DNA of 64,000 nt from Platynereis dumerilii (lineage: Eukaryota > Annelida > Polychaeta > Phyllodocida > Nereididae), in assembly GCA_026936325.1 (NCBI GenBank), contig JAPTHN010000025.1:5464001-5528000 (forward strand), given 5' to 3'. Both the position numbers and the translations under genes were made by a program. This document shows positions 37,118 through 48,260 of the stretch, piece after piece; positions within the stretch are counted from its first letter, which is position 1; every line of letters begins with the position of its first letter. The notes below the pieces were generated by a model. It saw only the letters and a list, made by a program, of their open reading frames with translations. It searched no databases and was not told the DNA's origin.

Positions 37118-38077
37118 ATAAATTCCCCCGTTAGGGGAATTTATATTGTTTTTGTTCGGTTTTTTTTTTCAGCATCTTATTATTATTATTTTTTTTTTTC
37201 CTTTTTTTTTGTTCTTTTTATTTTTCGTCAACAATTTGACAGGCTGTATTTCAGAAACTATTTGCAATAATCAACTAAAACAAAAAGGGTCATTTTGCTT
37301 TTGGTAAACAATTTTATGTACTGGAATTATATTGCGTAATTCCTAGTTAATTGGTAATTACGCAAGAAATTGATAAAAAACTTGTGTTCACAGTTTTGTC
37401 ACAACCAGTCAAGGAATATACACCAAATTTTAACACAATGATCTCTAAACATATACCCAGTGCGGAAAGGAGGCTTTTGGCAATATCTTTAAAAGTTTTT
37501 TTTATATGAATTTTTCAAAAAAGGGAATTCCCGAAATTGCCACAAAAATTTTCCAAAAACTAGGAAGAAATGCTCCAATCAAGCTGAAATTGCATGCAGT
37601 TACAGTCATACTATAGTGTAACAATACACTAGAAGATCAACTTTCTACCGTTAACGGTATCGGCGCTATAGCACCACAAAAAGCCTATTTTTCAAACGCC
37701 GATAACTCGGCCCCTATTGAAGCTACAGAAAAATAAAAAATACCACCAGAAAGCTCTGTTTCTTGGCTTTCACATGGTATATAGCATGCTACTGTAGCGC
37801 CGTCGGTTCAAAATCGCGGTGGACCCTGAAAATTTTATCTCACTTTTTAACTCCCAAAATGCTTCATATGGTTGGAAACACATTTTCCTGGCCATATGAC
37901 CATTTCATCGCTTCTCATACTTCACTGGCTGCACATTTTCTCTGTTAAAATAAATGCTGACTCAATTACATTTTTGTGTGAATCAGGGGATGGGGAAGGT
38001 AGAAGGGAAGGGGGCAGGGGGATGGGAGCGGAGGGGGAATTTATCTTTGTAATTGTGCACAATTACAGGTGTACTAG
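37118..38077 (+). mobile_element. Unit 25: type D HINE-like unit with its own module
   Basis: D palindrome 37118-37144, linker ATTGTTTTTGTTCGG, poly-T tract, 960 bp in all. Homologous along its length to unit 11 but clearly diverged. The end has the palindromic TGTAATTGTG/CACAATTACA and CTAG 38074-38077. Confidence 0.75.
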
Positions 38078-39606
38078 TTATTCTTATTATTATTCTTATT
38101 ATTATTCAGCTCAGAAAAACTGCGATTACTTCAACACTATTACAGATACTACGTTACAAGTCAAGGGTAATATGCAACTCCATTGCGTGCTACTTGACAC
38201 GAAATTTCATGATCAAATTTCATGACACTTATGAGTTATGAGGAAAATATAAAAAAAATTTCCGGCGCAGGTTTCTGAGAACCTAAGCATAACTGAGAGC
38301 TGTTGATTTTTTTTAAGATACCTTGACAAAGTCTCCAGTGCAGAAAGGCGTCTCGTGGAGATTTCATGAACACATTTCAAGATATGATTTTTAAAAAAAT
38401 AGACATCCCGAAAACTGACCAAAATTTTTCTGAAAAACAGGGAAGGAATGCTCATAGAGAGCTGAAAATGGGTGAGCATACAGACGTACCCCAGTGTACC
38501 AACTTCACCAAGTTACGGACTGCTCGCACAAACGGTCTTGGCGGTACGGACGTCGAAAAACCCAATATTCAAGTGCTGATATCTCAGTCCCTATTGCACC
38601 TACAGCAAAGTATTACATATCACAAGAAAGGTCTGTTTGTCAGCTTTCCAATGGTGTATAGCATTGTAGTCTCAGACGCGCGGCGTAGAATCGCGTCAGA
38701 CATTGAAAATTTGTTGTCACTTTTTGAGCCCCTCAAAACGTTTTAGGCTGAAAAATCAATGAAGTTCTTTGTGAATGTTGATGAATATTTTTTTACTTAT
38801 TCCCTTTTTATGCCTCCATAGTGTCCTCAAAGGAAATTTGCCTGCATTAAATGGTTTTTCCTAGAGAATTTTTTGAAATTCAAAATTGAAATGCACATTG
38901 CTCTGCTTCTACTTATTCAAATTTCATGAAATTAATACCAAAAGATGCGTAAAATTATGGACTTCACTGTCCTCCAAGGGCATTTAGCTATTCCTCATAG
39001 CCATTTTAACATAAATGATTTTATATATTCAATTATAACTTGTGAATTATTATTTCAAATCACTTAAAACTCAATGTGCATGTTGCTAATTTTTTGGCCT
39101 ATTTTGTGATATAAGGACATCCTGCTATCTCCAATACTTTGCTGGTAAAATAAAGCTAAAAAATCCTTCACAGATGCATGTTAGTCAGCACTCGGGTATA
39201 TTCTGTCTCACTGCCACCTTTTCCAATAGCTGACCTAGTTCAAAATTTGCAGCTAACCGCTCTGTACTGTCAAGGCAGCGTCTCTAGCATCAACAAAAAC
39301 ATGCAGAGTGTATTAATCGCATTGGAATGATATAACTTGCACATTGAAGGGGCATCATGCGTAAGGGTTTTCTGATAGGGTTTTATATCCTGTATTTGTG
39401 CATTCAACTTATTAAGGCATTCAGCCACTACAGTAGTGATGTTATATGCACTCTTGGAATAGAACTTCATTCCCTACAAAGCGGGCCAGGGTAATACACA
39501 AAAAAAATTGACATCAATTGGCAGAGAAGAGTATGCAGGGCTCAGGTCATACGGGGCCCGCGGGGGATTATCCGATATTGCCGTACGGCAATATCAGTTA
39601 TACTAG
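38078..39606 (+). mobile_element. Unit 26: type B HINE-like unit (body of module 35390), tail Ba
   Basis: Resumes with a TTATT/CTTATT tract and CAGCTCAG at about 38107. The Ba tail, as in units 2 and 29, carries the minus-strand frame at 39270-39470 that is recognisably related to that of unit 2. CTAG 39603-39606. Confidence 0.74.
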
Positions 39607-39611
39607 TTATT

Positions 39612-41114
39612 ATAATCCCCCGCCGCTTGCGGGCGGGGGATTATATTGATATTCTTCGATTACCTTTTATTATTATTATTATTATTGAGCTCAGGAAAAC
39701 TGTGATTACTACAAAACTATTAAAGATCCTGTTTTACAAGTCAAGGGTAGTATGCAACTCCATTGCGCGCTACTTCATACGAAATTTCATGATCAAATTT
39801 CCTGATGCTTATGAGTTATGAGGAAAATATAAAATAAATTTCCGGCGCAGGTTTCTGAGAACCTAAGCATAACTGAGACCTGTTGATTTTTTGTAAGATG
39901 CCTTGACAAAGTCTCCAGTGCGGAAAGGCGTCTCGTGGAGATTTCCTGAACACATTTCAAGATATGATTTTTTGAAAATTGGATATCCCGAAAACTGACC
40001 AAATTTTTTTTGAAAAACAGGGAAGGAATGCTCCTAGAGAGCTGAAAATGGGTGAACATACAGATGTACACTAGTGTACCAACTTCACAAAGTTACGGAC
40101 CGTTCGGACAAACGGTCTTTGCGCTACGGACGCCCAAAAAGTCAATTTTCAAGTGGCCATATCTCGGTCCCTATTTAAGCTACAACAAAGTTTGACATAT
40201 CACAAGAAAGGTCTGTTTGTCAGCTTTCCAATGATGTATAGCATGATAGTCTCAGACGCACGACGTAGAATCGCGTCAGACCTTGAAAATTTGTTGTCAC
40301 TTTTTGCACCTTTCGAAAAGTTTTTGGCTTAAAAATCAATGTAGTTCTTCATCAATGTCCATGAATAATTTTTCCCTTATACCCTTGTGAGGCCTCCATA
40401 CTGTTCTGAAAGGACATTTGACTACATCAAGTAGTTTTTCCTACAGAATTTTTTGTATTTCAAAATTGAAATGCACATTGCTCAGCTTCTACTGGTTCAA
40501 ATTTCATGAAATTAACACCAAAAAATGCATAAAATTATGAACTAAGCTGAACTGCACGGGCATACACCTTATAGTAATACTCAATTTTACAATGATGATT
40601 TTACATTTGCAATTATAACTCATGCATTAATGTTTCAAGTCAATTAAAACTGAAGTTACATGCTGCTGATTTTTTCCCCTATTTTGTGGTATAATTGTAG
40701 CTTACCAGTCCTTTTCCTTTGCCTTGAAAAAAAAGTTTAAAAATAATTCGCAGATGCATCTTAGTCTGCTGTCGGGACCATTCTGCCTCACTGCCAGGTT
40801 TTGCTCCCAAGCAGCAGCATTACGCCATTGAAAGAGCAGCACACTGAAACATGGTCATCAACAGCAGGGCACAGGCTTAGGCCTATCATGACAGGGCAAT
40901 AATATACATTGAAGGGAAAGGATTTTGTAAGCGTTGGCTGATAGGACATATGTCCTCTATTTATGCACTTAAAAACCTTAATAGTATGGGCGGACAGGCG
41001 TATTCATACAATTTAAGAAAGTGAATTGAAACAGGAGAATAAGCGGGGCTAGGGTCAAACGGGGCCTGCGGGGGATTATCCGATATTGCCGTACGGCAAT
41101 ATCAGTTATACTAG
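39612..41114 (+). mobile_element. Unit 27: type B HINE-like unit with its own Bg module, tail Bb
   Basis: Bg palindrome 39612-39644, linker ATTGATATTCTTCG, (TTA)n, GAGCTCAGGAAAACTG body (G for C at the first base). The Bb tail is close to unit 20. CTAG 41111-41114. Confidence 0.75.
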
Positions 41115-42425
41115 TTATTATTATTATTATTATCATTATTCTCACAGGAAAACTGCGATTACTTCAAAACTATTAAAGATCCTGTTTTACAAGTCAAGGG
41201 TAATATGCGACTCCATTGCGCGCTGCTTCATACGAAATTTCATGATCAAATTTCATGATGCTTATGAGTTATGAGGAAAATATAAAACAAATTTCCGGCG
41301 CAGGTTTCTGAGAACCTAAGCATAACTGAGACCTGTTGATTTTTTGTAAGATGCCTTGACAAAGTCTCCAGTGCAGAAAGGCGTCTCGTGGAGATTTCAT
41401 GAACACATTTCAAGATATGATTTTTTGAAAATTGGATATCCCAAAAACTGACCAAAATTTTGTTGAAAAACAGGGAAGGAATGCTCTTAGAGAGCTGAAA
41501 ATGGGTGAACATACAGATGTACCACAGTGTACCAACTTCACAAAGTAACGGACCGCTCGGACAAACGGTCTTGGCGGTACGGACGTCCAAAAACGCAATT
41601 TTCAAGTGGCCATATCTCGGTCTCTATTCAAGCTACAACAAAGTTTGACATATCACAAGAAAGGTCTGTTTGTCAGCTTTCCAATGATGTATAGCATAAT
41701 AGTGTCAGACGCGCGGCGTAGAATCGCGTCAGCCATTGAAAATTTTTTGTCATTTTTTGGGCCTATCAAAACGTTTTTCCTCAAAAAGTGTATGAAGAAC
41801 TTAATGGATGTTCATCAATAATTTATGCGGGCTACCCAGGTTGGGCCTCCATATTGTGCCAAAAGGAAATTTGCCTACATCAAATACTTTTCCCTAGAGA
41901 ATTTTTCTAATTTCAAAATTGAAACGTAAATTGCTCTGGTTATAATCGTTCAAATCTCATGAAATTAACACCAAAAAATGTGTTAAATTACGCCCTCTAG
42001 CAAGCTACAGGGATATCTTCCTCTTACCTTTAACCAATTTTACATATAACATTTTATATATTCAATTATAACTCATTCATTATTTATCAAAATCAATTAA
42101 AACTGATTAGACATGTTCCTAATTTTTTTTTTTTTTTTTTTATGTAAGCACAGCTCCATAACTTGCATGGTTTGTCTACAATAACCCATTAGGGTTAGGG
42201 TTTCACTTACCATTCACTGCAAATGTATTGCTTTGAGGGTGATACCGCTGGGCACCACACACAGGTCTCCATGTCAAGCGATGTCTGATTTCAATATATA
42301 TGAGCCTCTTCAAGAATTCATCATGAAGGCCATGAACTGGTTGAAGGGAGTAAGCAGGGCAAGGGAGACAGGGGGGGCGCGGGGGATTATCCGATATTGC
42401 CGTACGGCAATATCAGTTATACTAG
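41115..42425 (+). mobile_element. Unit 28: mosaic type B HINE-like unit (body of Bs 35329), tail Bc
   Basis: Starts (TTA)n then CTCACAGGAAAACTGCG. The B core runs to about 41755, then a type A-like segment with GGTTGGGCCTCCATATTG and telomere-like tract (about 42190-42205) reaches about 42300. It closes with the Bc tail (AAGAATTCATCATGAAGG) and the type B terminus. A run of about 20 T lies at 42121-42142. CTAG 42422-42425. Confidence 0.74.
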
Positions 42426-42430
42426 TTATT

Positions 42431-44029
42431 ATAATCCCCCGCCGCTTGCGGGGGATTATATTGATATTGTTCGTTTTATTATTATTATTCTTATTATTCT
42501 TATTATTCTTATTATTATTCTTATTATTATTCAGCTCAGGAAAACTGCGATTACTTCAAAACTATTAGAGATATTGGTTTACAAGTGGAGGGTAATATGT
42601 GACTCCATTGCGCGCTTCTTCTCACGGAATTTCATGATCAAATTTCAAGACACTTATGAGTTATGAGCAAAATACAAAAAAAAATTCCGGCGCAGGTTTC
42701 TGAGAATCTAAGCATAACTGAGACCTGTTGATTTTTTCTAAGATACCTTGACTAAGTCTCTAGTGCAGAAAGGCCTCCTGTGGAGATTTCATGAATACAT
42801 TGCAAGATATGATTTTTTGAAAATTGGACATCCCGAAAATTGACTGAAATTTTTTTGAAAAACAGGGAAGGAATGCTCGTAGAAAGCTGAAAGTAGGTAC
42901 ACTTACAGACCTACCCTAGTGTACTAACTTCACAAAGTTACGGATCCCTCGCACAAACGGTCTCGGCGCTACGGACGTCCAAAAATGCAATTTTCAAGTG
43001 CACATATCTCGGTCCCTAATTGAGCTACAACAAAGTATTACATATCACAAGAAAGGTCTGTTTGTCAGCTTTCCAATGGTGTATAGCATTATAGTCTCAG
43101 ACGCGCGGCGTAGAATCGCGTCAGACATTGAAAATATTTTGTCACTTTTTGCGTCCCTCGAAACGTTTTAGGCTGAAAAAGCAATGAAGTCCTTTGTGAA
43201 TGTTGATGAATATTTTTTTACTTATTTCCTTGCTATGCCTCCATACTGACCTCAAAGGAAATTTGCCTGCATCAAACGGTTTTTCCAAGATAATTTTTTG
43301 AAATTCAAAATTGAAATGCACATTGCTCAGCTTCTACTCATTCAAATTTCATGAAATTAATACCAAAAGATGCGTAAAATTATGGACTTCACGGTCCTCC
43401 AAGGGCATTTACCTTGTCCTCATAGCCATTTTAACAGAAATGATTTTATATATTCAATTATAACTTGTGAATTATTATTTCAAATAACTTAAAACTCAAT
43501 GTACATGTTGCTAATTTTTTGGCCTATTTTGTGATATAAGGACATCCTCCTATCTCCAATACTTTGCTGGTAAACTAAAGCTAAAAAATCCTTCACAGAT
43601 GCATGTTAGTCAGCACTCGGGTATATTCTGTCTCACTGCCACCTTTCCCAACAGCTGACCTGCTTCAACATTTGCAGCTAACCGCTCTGTACTGTCAAGG
43701 CAGCGTCTCTAGCATCAACGAAAACATGCACTGTGTGATCATCACTTTGGAATGATATAAGTGGCACATTGAAAGGGCATCATGCGTAAGGGTTTTATGA
43801 TAGGGTTTTATCCTGCATTTGTGCATTCAACTTATTAAGGCATTCAGCCACTACAGTAATGATGTTATGTGCACTCTTGGAATAGAACTTCATTCCCTAC
43901 AAAGCGGGCCAGGGTAATACACAAAAATAATGGACATGAATTGGCAGAGAAGAATATGCAGGGCTCGGGTCATACGGGGCCCGCGGGGGATTATCCGATA
44001 TTGCCGTACGGCAATATCAGTTATACTAG
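42431..44029 (+). mobile_element. Unit 29: type B HINE-like unit with its own module, tail Ba
   Basis: B palindrome 42431-42459, linker ATTGATATTGTTCG, an extended TTATT/CTT microsatellite (about 42475-42530), CAGCTCAGG body, Ba tail. Closest to units 2 and 26. CTAG 44026-44029. Confidence 0.75.
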
Positions 44030-45212
44030 TTCTTATTATTCTTATTATTCTTATTCAGCTCAGAAAAACTGCGATTACTTCAAAAGTATTACAGATACTG
44101 TTCTGCAAGTCAAGGGTAATATGCAACTCCATTGCGTGCTACTTCATACGAAATTTCATGATCAAATTTCATGATGCTTATAAGTTAAGAGGAAAATATA
44201 AAACAAATTTCCGGCGCAGGTTTCTCAGAACCTAAGCATAACTGAGACCTGTTGATTTTTTGTAAGATACCTTGACAAAGTCTCCAGTGCAGAAAGGCGT
44301 CTCGTGGAGATTTCATGAATACATTTCAAGATATGATTTTTTAAAAATCTGATGTCCCGAAAACTGCCCAAAATTTTTTTGAAAAACAGGGAAGGAATGC
44401 TCATAGAGAGCTGAAAATGGGTGAGCATACAGATGTACCCCAGTGTACAAACATCACCAAGTTACGGACTGCTCGCACAAACGGTCTTGGCGGTACGAAC
44501 GTCCAAAAACTCAATATTCAAGTGCTCATATCTCAGTCCCTATTGCACCTACAGCACAGTATTACATATCACAAGAAAGGTCTGTTTGTCAGCTTTCCAA
44601 TGGTATATAGCATTATAGTCTCAGACGCGTGGCGTAGAATCGCGTCACACATTGAAAATTTTTTGTCACTTTTTGAGCCCCTCCAAACGTTTTAGGCTAA
44701 AAAATCAATGAAGCTCTTTGTGAATGTTGATGAATATTTTTTTACTCATCCCCTTGTTATGCCTCCATACTGTCCTCAAAGCAAATAGGCCTGCATCAAA
44801 TGGTTTTTCCAAGAGAATTTTTTGAAATTCAAAATTGAAATGCACATTGCTCTGCTTCTACTTATTGAAATTTCATGAAATTAATACCAAAAGATGCGTA
44901 AAATTATGGACTTCACTGTCCTCCAAGGGCATTTACCTATTCCTCATAACCAATTTAACATAAATGATTTTATATATTCGATTATAACTTGTGAATTATT
45001 ATTTCAAATCACTTAAAAGTCAATGTACATGTTGCTAATTTTTTGGCCTATTTTGTGATATAAGGACATCCTCCTATCTCCAATACTTTGCTGGTAAATG
45101 TTTCGTACTATCTTTGCATGTAAACACAACTTCACAACTTGAATGCTTTGGCTGCAACAAACCATTGGGGTAAGGCCAGTATGTTTGCCCACTACAGGTA
45201 TGTCTGCAGGAG

Positions 45213-46278
45213 AAGGACAGGCCTGTAGAATGTGCTTTTAGTACACAACTGTTATGTGACCTGCAACGCCTGGAGATGACCCTAGATGACCTCATTTGCA
45301 TATTTTTACATATGTTTTGCACACCACACCAAAATGCCCTTTTGCACACTGCACTGATAATCATATGAGGGCAGTTGTTGCTGAGCTGCTGAGCAAGGAG
45401 GACATTTTGCCAGTGGATCTTACTCATTAAGACACAGAAGAATACCAGTACCAACTCATTTGAAGAACAACCAAGTTCACTTTTGTAGAAGGTAAACCTT
45501 GCTACCTTAAATTTAATGTTTCTTTGAATGGCCTAAATAGGCTTCTAATCATCTTGTCTTGCTCAACTGTATTGACCTACTTTTTCTGAAACTGTGGCTG
45601 CTTCATACATTGTATATTATATGTTTATTCAATTCTCACACTACTTGTTTTTGTGGGCTCCGACTTTATATTTCTGATTGCTGGTGACTACACTATCAAC
45701 TGACCGCATCTCCATGTCTTTATACTCACATACTCAGTTATGTTTTTCTCCCCAGGTTTTTTGGCTACATGCAATAAAAGGCCTTTTGAGTGAGGAAGAC
45801 CAGGACTACATTTTGCAGACAAGGGCTAAAAGATCTGCAGGTGAGCAGCTACCAGGACAACAGAAGACTGGTACAGCACAGCACTAGGACTGCACGTGTA
45901 GGTCAATGCTTGAAAGAGGACCTTGGAGACTGCGCTACAAAGGTACTCCACAGTAAGTTTCCTTTTATTTGACATTTTCCTGATAGCACAGATGCATCAT
46001 GTGCTATATGTTGTGGTTAAATATTCCAACTCCCCTGGATACTGAGTTATCAGGGGGCAAAATTAACAGTATCTACAAAATGTCTACATACAAGGAGCTG
46101 CTGAACAGTATCTGTGGCATCACTATCATAATATTATGATTATACCTGTAGATTTCCTCTGTAAGATGTACGTTTTAGAGTGCATACTGAAATGCAGCTG
46201 TATTGTGGTAACATGCTAATTTCACACATTCTCACTTGCCTTTGTAGGATGGATCAAGACTTAACACGACCACTGCAA
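45213..46278 (+). other. 5' region of unit 30 with candidate exons and a weak CARD-like protein match
   Basis: This stretch is not shared with the short units. Splice-like signals are visible: donor AG|GTAAAC near 45491, acceptor TTTTCTCCCCAG ending 45757, donor CACA|GTAAGT near 45952 and acceptor TTGCCTTTGTAG ending near 46247. Two short readings resemble pieces of a death-fold (CARD) domain: ELLSKEDILPVDLTH before the first donor and GLLSEEDQDYILQTRAKRS after the first acceptor, the former with a stop right after it. It may be a 5' untranslated leader or a captured host fragment. I could not confirm any gene. Confidence 0.3.
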
Positions 46279-46382
46279 AAGAGGACCAGGACAGAAGAGG
46301 ACCAGGACAGAAGAGGACCGCGCCAGTAGTGGACCTGGACAGTAGAGGACCAGGACAGAAGAGGAACGGGCCAGAAGAGGAA
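46279..46382 (+). repeat. 16-bp tandem repeat, about 6.5 copies
   Basis: The monomer AAGAGGACCAGGACAG is repeated with a few substitutions. Purine-rich on the + strand; no coding role seen. The 46383-46555 stretch that follows shows nothing I recognise. Confidence 0.75.
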
Positions 46383-46555
46383 TAGGATGCTAGAAGACCA
46401 ACATAGAACCTTTGAGGGCCAAGCTTTTTGCAATTGTGCTGAATTCAATTGCACACCACATTGAAAGTGTAATTGCCTCAAGTGGTTTTATGTGCACAGA
46501 AGTCCTCCTAATCTATCAAAGAAATTGTTGCTTTACCCGCCAAACAACAAAAAAA

Positions 46556-47826
46556 GGCCAGGTTGATCAGTCAGTGAAACTGGTTATAAATAACAAAAAG
46601 GCCAGGTTGATCAGTCAGTGAAACTGGTTATAAATAACGAAGAAAGCCCAGGTTGATCAGTCAGTGAAACTGGTTATAAACAGCAAAAAAGCCAGGTTGA
46701 TCAGTCAGTGAAACTGGTTGTAAAAAAAGAGACCAGGTTGATCAGTCAGTGAAACTGGTTATAAATAACAAAAAGGCCAGGTTGATCAGTCAGTGAAACT
46801 GGTTATAAATAACAAAGAGGCCAGGTTGATCAGTCAGTGAACCTGGTTATAAATAACGAAAAGGCCAGGTTCATCAGTCAGTGAAACTGGTTATAAATAA
46901 CGAAAAAAAGGCCAGGTTGATCAGTCAGTGAAACTGGTTATAAACAGCAAAAAAACCAGGTTGATCAGTCAGTGAAACTGGTTATAAACGCCAAAAAGGC
47001 CAGGTTGATCAGTCAGTGAAACTGGTTATAAATAACAAAAAGGCCAGGTTGATCAGTCAGTGAAACTGGTTATAAAAAACAAAAGAAGGCCAGGTTGATC
47101 AGTCAGTGAAACTGGTGATAAACAGCAAAAAAGCCAGGTTGATCAGTCAGTGAAACTGGTTATAAACAGCAAAAAAACCAGGTTGATCAGTCAGTGAAAC
47201 TGGTTATAAACGCCAAAAAGGCCAGGTTGATCAGTCAGTGAAACTGGTTATAAATAACAAAAAGGCCAGGTTGATCAGTCAGTGAAACTGGTTATAAAAA
47301 ACAAAAGAAGGCCAGGTTGATCAGTCAGTGAAACTGGTGATAAACAGCAAAAAAGCCAGGTTGATCAGTCATTCGTGAAACTGGTCATAAATGCCAAAAA
47401 GGCCAGGTTGATCAGTCAGTGAAACTGGTTATAAATAACAAAAAAAGGCCAGGTTGATCAGTCAGTGAAAGTGGTTATAAATAACAAAAAGGCCAGGTTG
47501 ATCAGTCAGTGAAACTGGTTATAAACAACAGGAAGCCCAGGTTGATCAGTCAGTGAAACTGGTTATAAATAACGGAAAGGCCAGGTTGATCAGTCAGTGA
47601 AACTGGTTATAAGTAAAAAAAATAAAGGCCAGGTTGATCAGTCAGTAAAACTGGTTATAAATAACGAAAAGGCCAGGTTGATCAGTCAGTGAAACTGGTT
47701 ATAAACAGCAAAAAAGCCAGGTTGATCAGTCATTCGTGAAACTGGTTATAAATGACAAAAAGGCCAGGTTGCTCAGTCAGTGAAACTGGCTATAAATAAC
47801 AAAAAGGCCAGGTTGATCAGTGTTTG
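46556..47826 (+). repeat. Minisatellite, about 29 copies of a 43-47 bp monomer
   Basis: Each copy has the near-invariant core CCAGGTTGATCAGTCAGTG then AAACTGGTTATAAA and a variable A-rich spacer. The core can fold as an imperfect hairpin (CCAGgTT pairing with AAaCTGG). A block of about five copies at 46940-47115 is repeated at 47166-47340, so higher-order duplication has occurred. Two copies carry a 3-4 base insertion (CATTCG). A degenerate copy lies at about 48080-48117, just upstream of the main gene, which suggests the array grew from a promoter or 5'-leader sequence. Confidence 0.85.
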
Positions 47827-48260
47827 ATTGAATCCAGTTTGTGAAGAAAAAGTTTCCTGCCTACAATTTTGCTACATTACAGAACCAATTTCTCCTAATC
47901 ATTTGTGAGGTTGCATTGTCAGCAGTCTAAGATGTGAAGCAAATTTTTAAGAGAAGCTAGTATTTAACAGAAGGACCTCCATGTGTTTTTGATACAATTA
48001 ACAAATTTGTATCGTACTTCTGTCATAATGTGAGTTTCAAAGAACAATCTTGTGAAATTTCTATTTGTTTCCTTCAGGAAAACCAGGTTGATTGCTCTTT
48101 GGTGAAACTGGCTATACACACCTGTGCTTTATGCAGTGCTCACGTGATATATTTTATATTTACCACATTCCACATATCCTTTTATTCCATTTCCTTCATA
48201 TTGTTTCATAGCCACTTTGATATCTTATTTGTATCAGCTGGTCCTTTTTGTCCTACAACA
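47827..48260 (+). promoter_or_regulatory. Upstream region of the Helentron gene
   Basis: An AT-rich stretch between the minisatellite and the chosen start codon. The open frame continues upstream to 48030, but that part is hydrophobic and phenylalanine-rich and includes the degenerate minisatellite copy. It also has an acceptor-like TTTGTTTCCTTCAG ending near 48078. I therefore prefer the ATG at 48261, followed by a basic, nuclear-protein-like sequence. No TATA box is assigned. Confidence 0.4.

Noticed and set aside
1-44029. Dozens of short open frames of 60-126 codons as host genes
   Set aside because: They lie inside multicopy units, shift or break between sister copies, and match the period of the repeats.
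1-44029. Simple satellite or centromeric tandem repeat
   Set aside because: Units belong to four families with different ends and lengths, and the split modules follow a nesting order that unequal crossing-over would not produce.
1440-44029. Integron-like cassette array with palindromic recombination sites
   Set aside because: The CTAG end behind a hairpin, the TT flanks and the Rep-helicase gene point to rolling-circle transposons. There is no integrase and the cassettes carry no genes.
45074-45454. Reverse-strand 126-codon frame
   Set aside because: It crosses the boundary between the shared type B body and the unique region of unit 30 and shows no family motif.
46556-47826. Regular repeats with spacers resembling a CRISPR array
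   Set aside because: The spacers are short A-rich variants of one another, not unique sequences, the context is eukaryotic, and no cas gene is present. It is a minisatellite.
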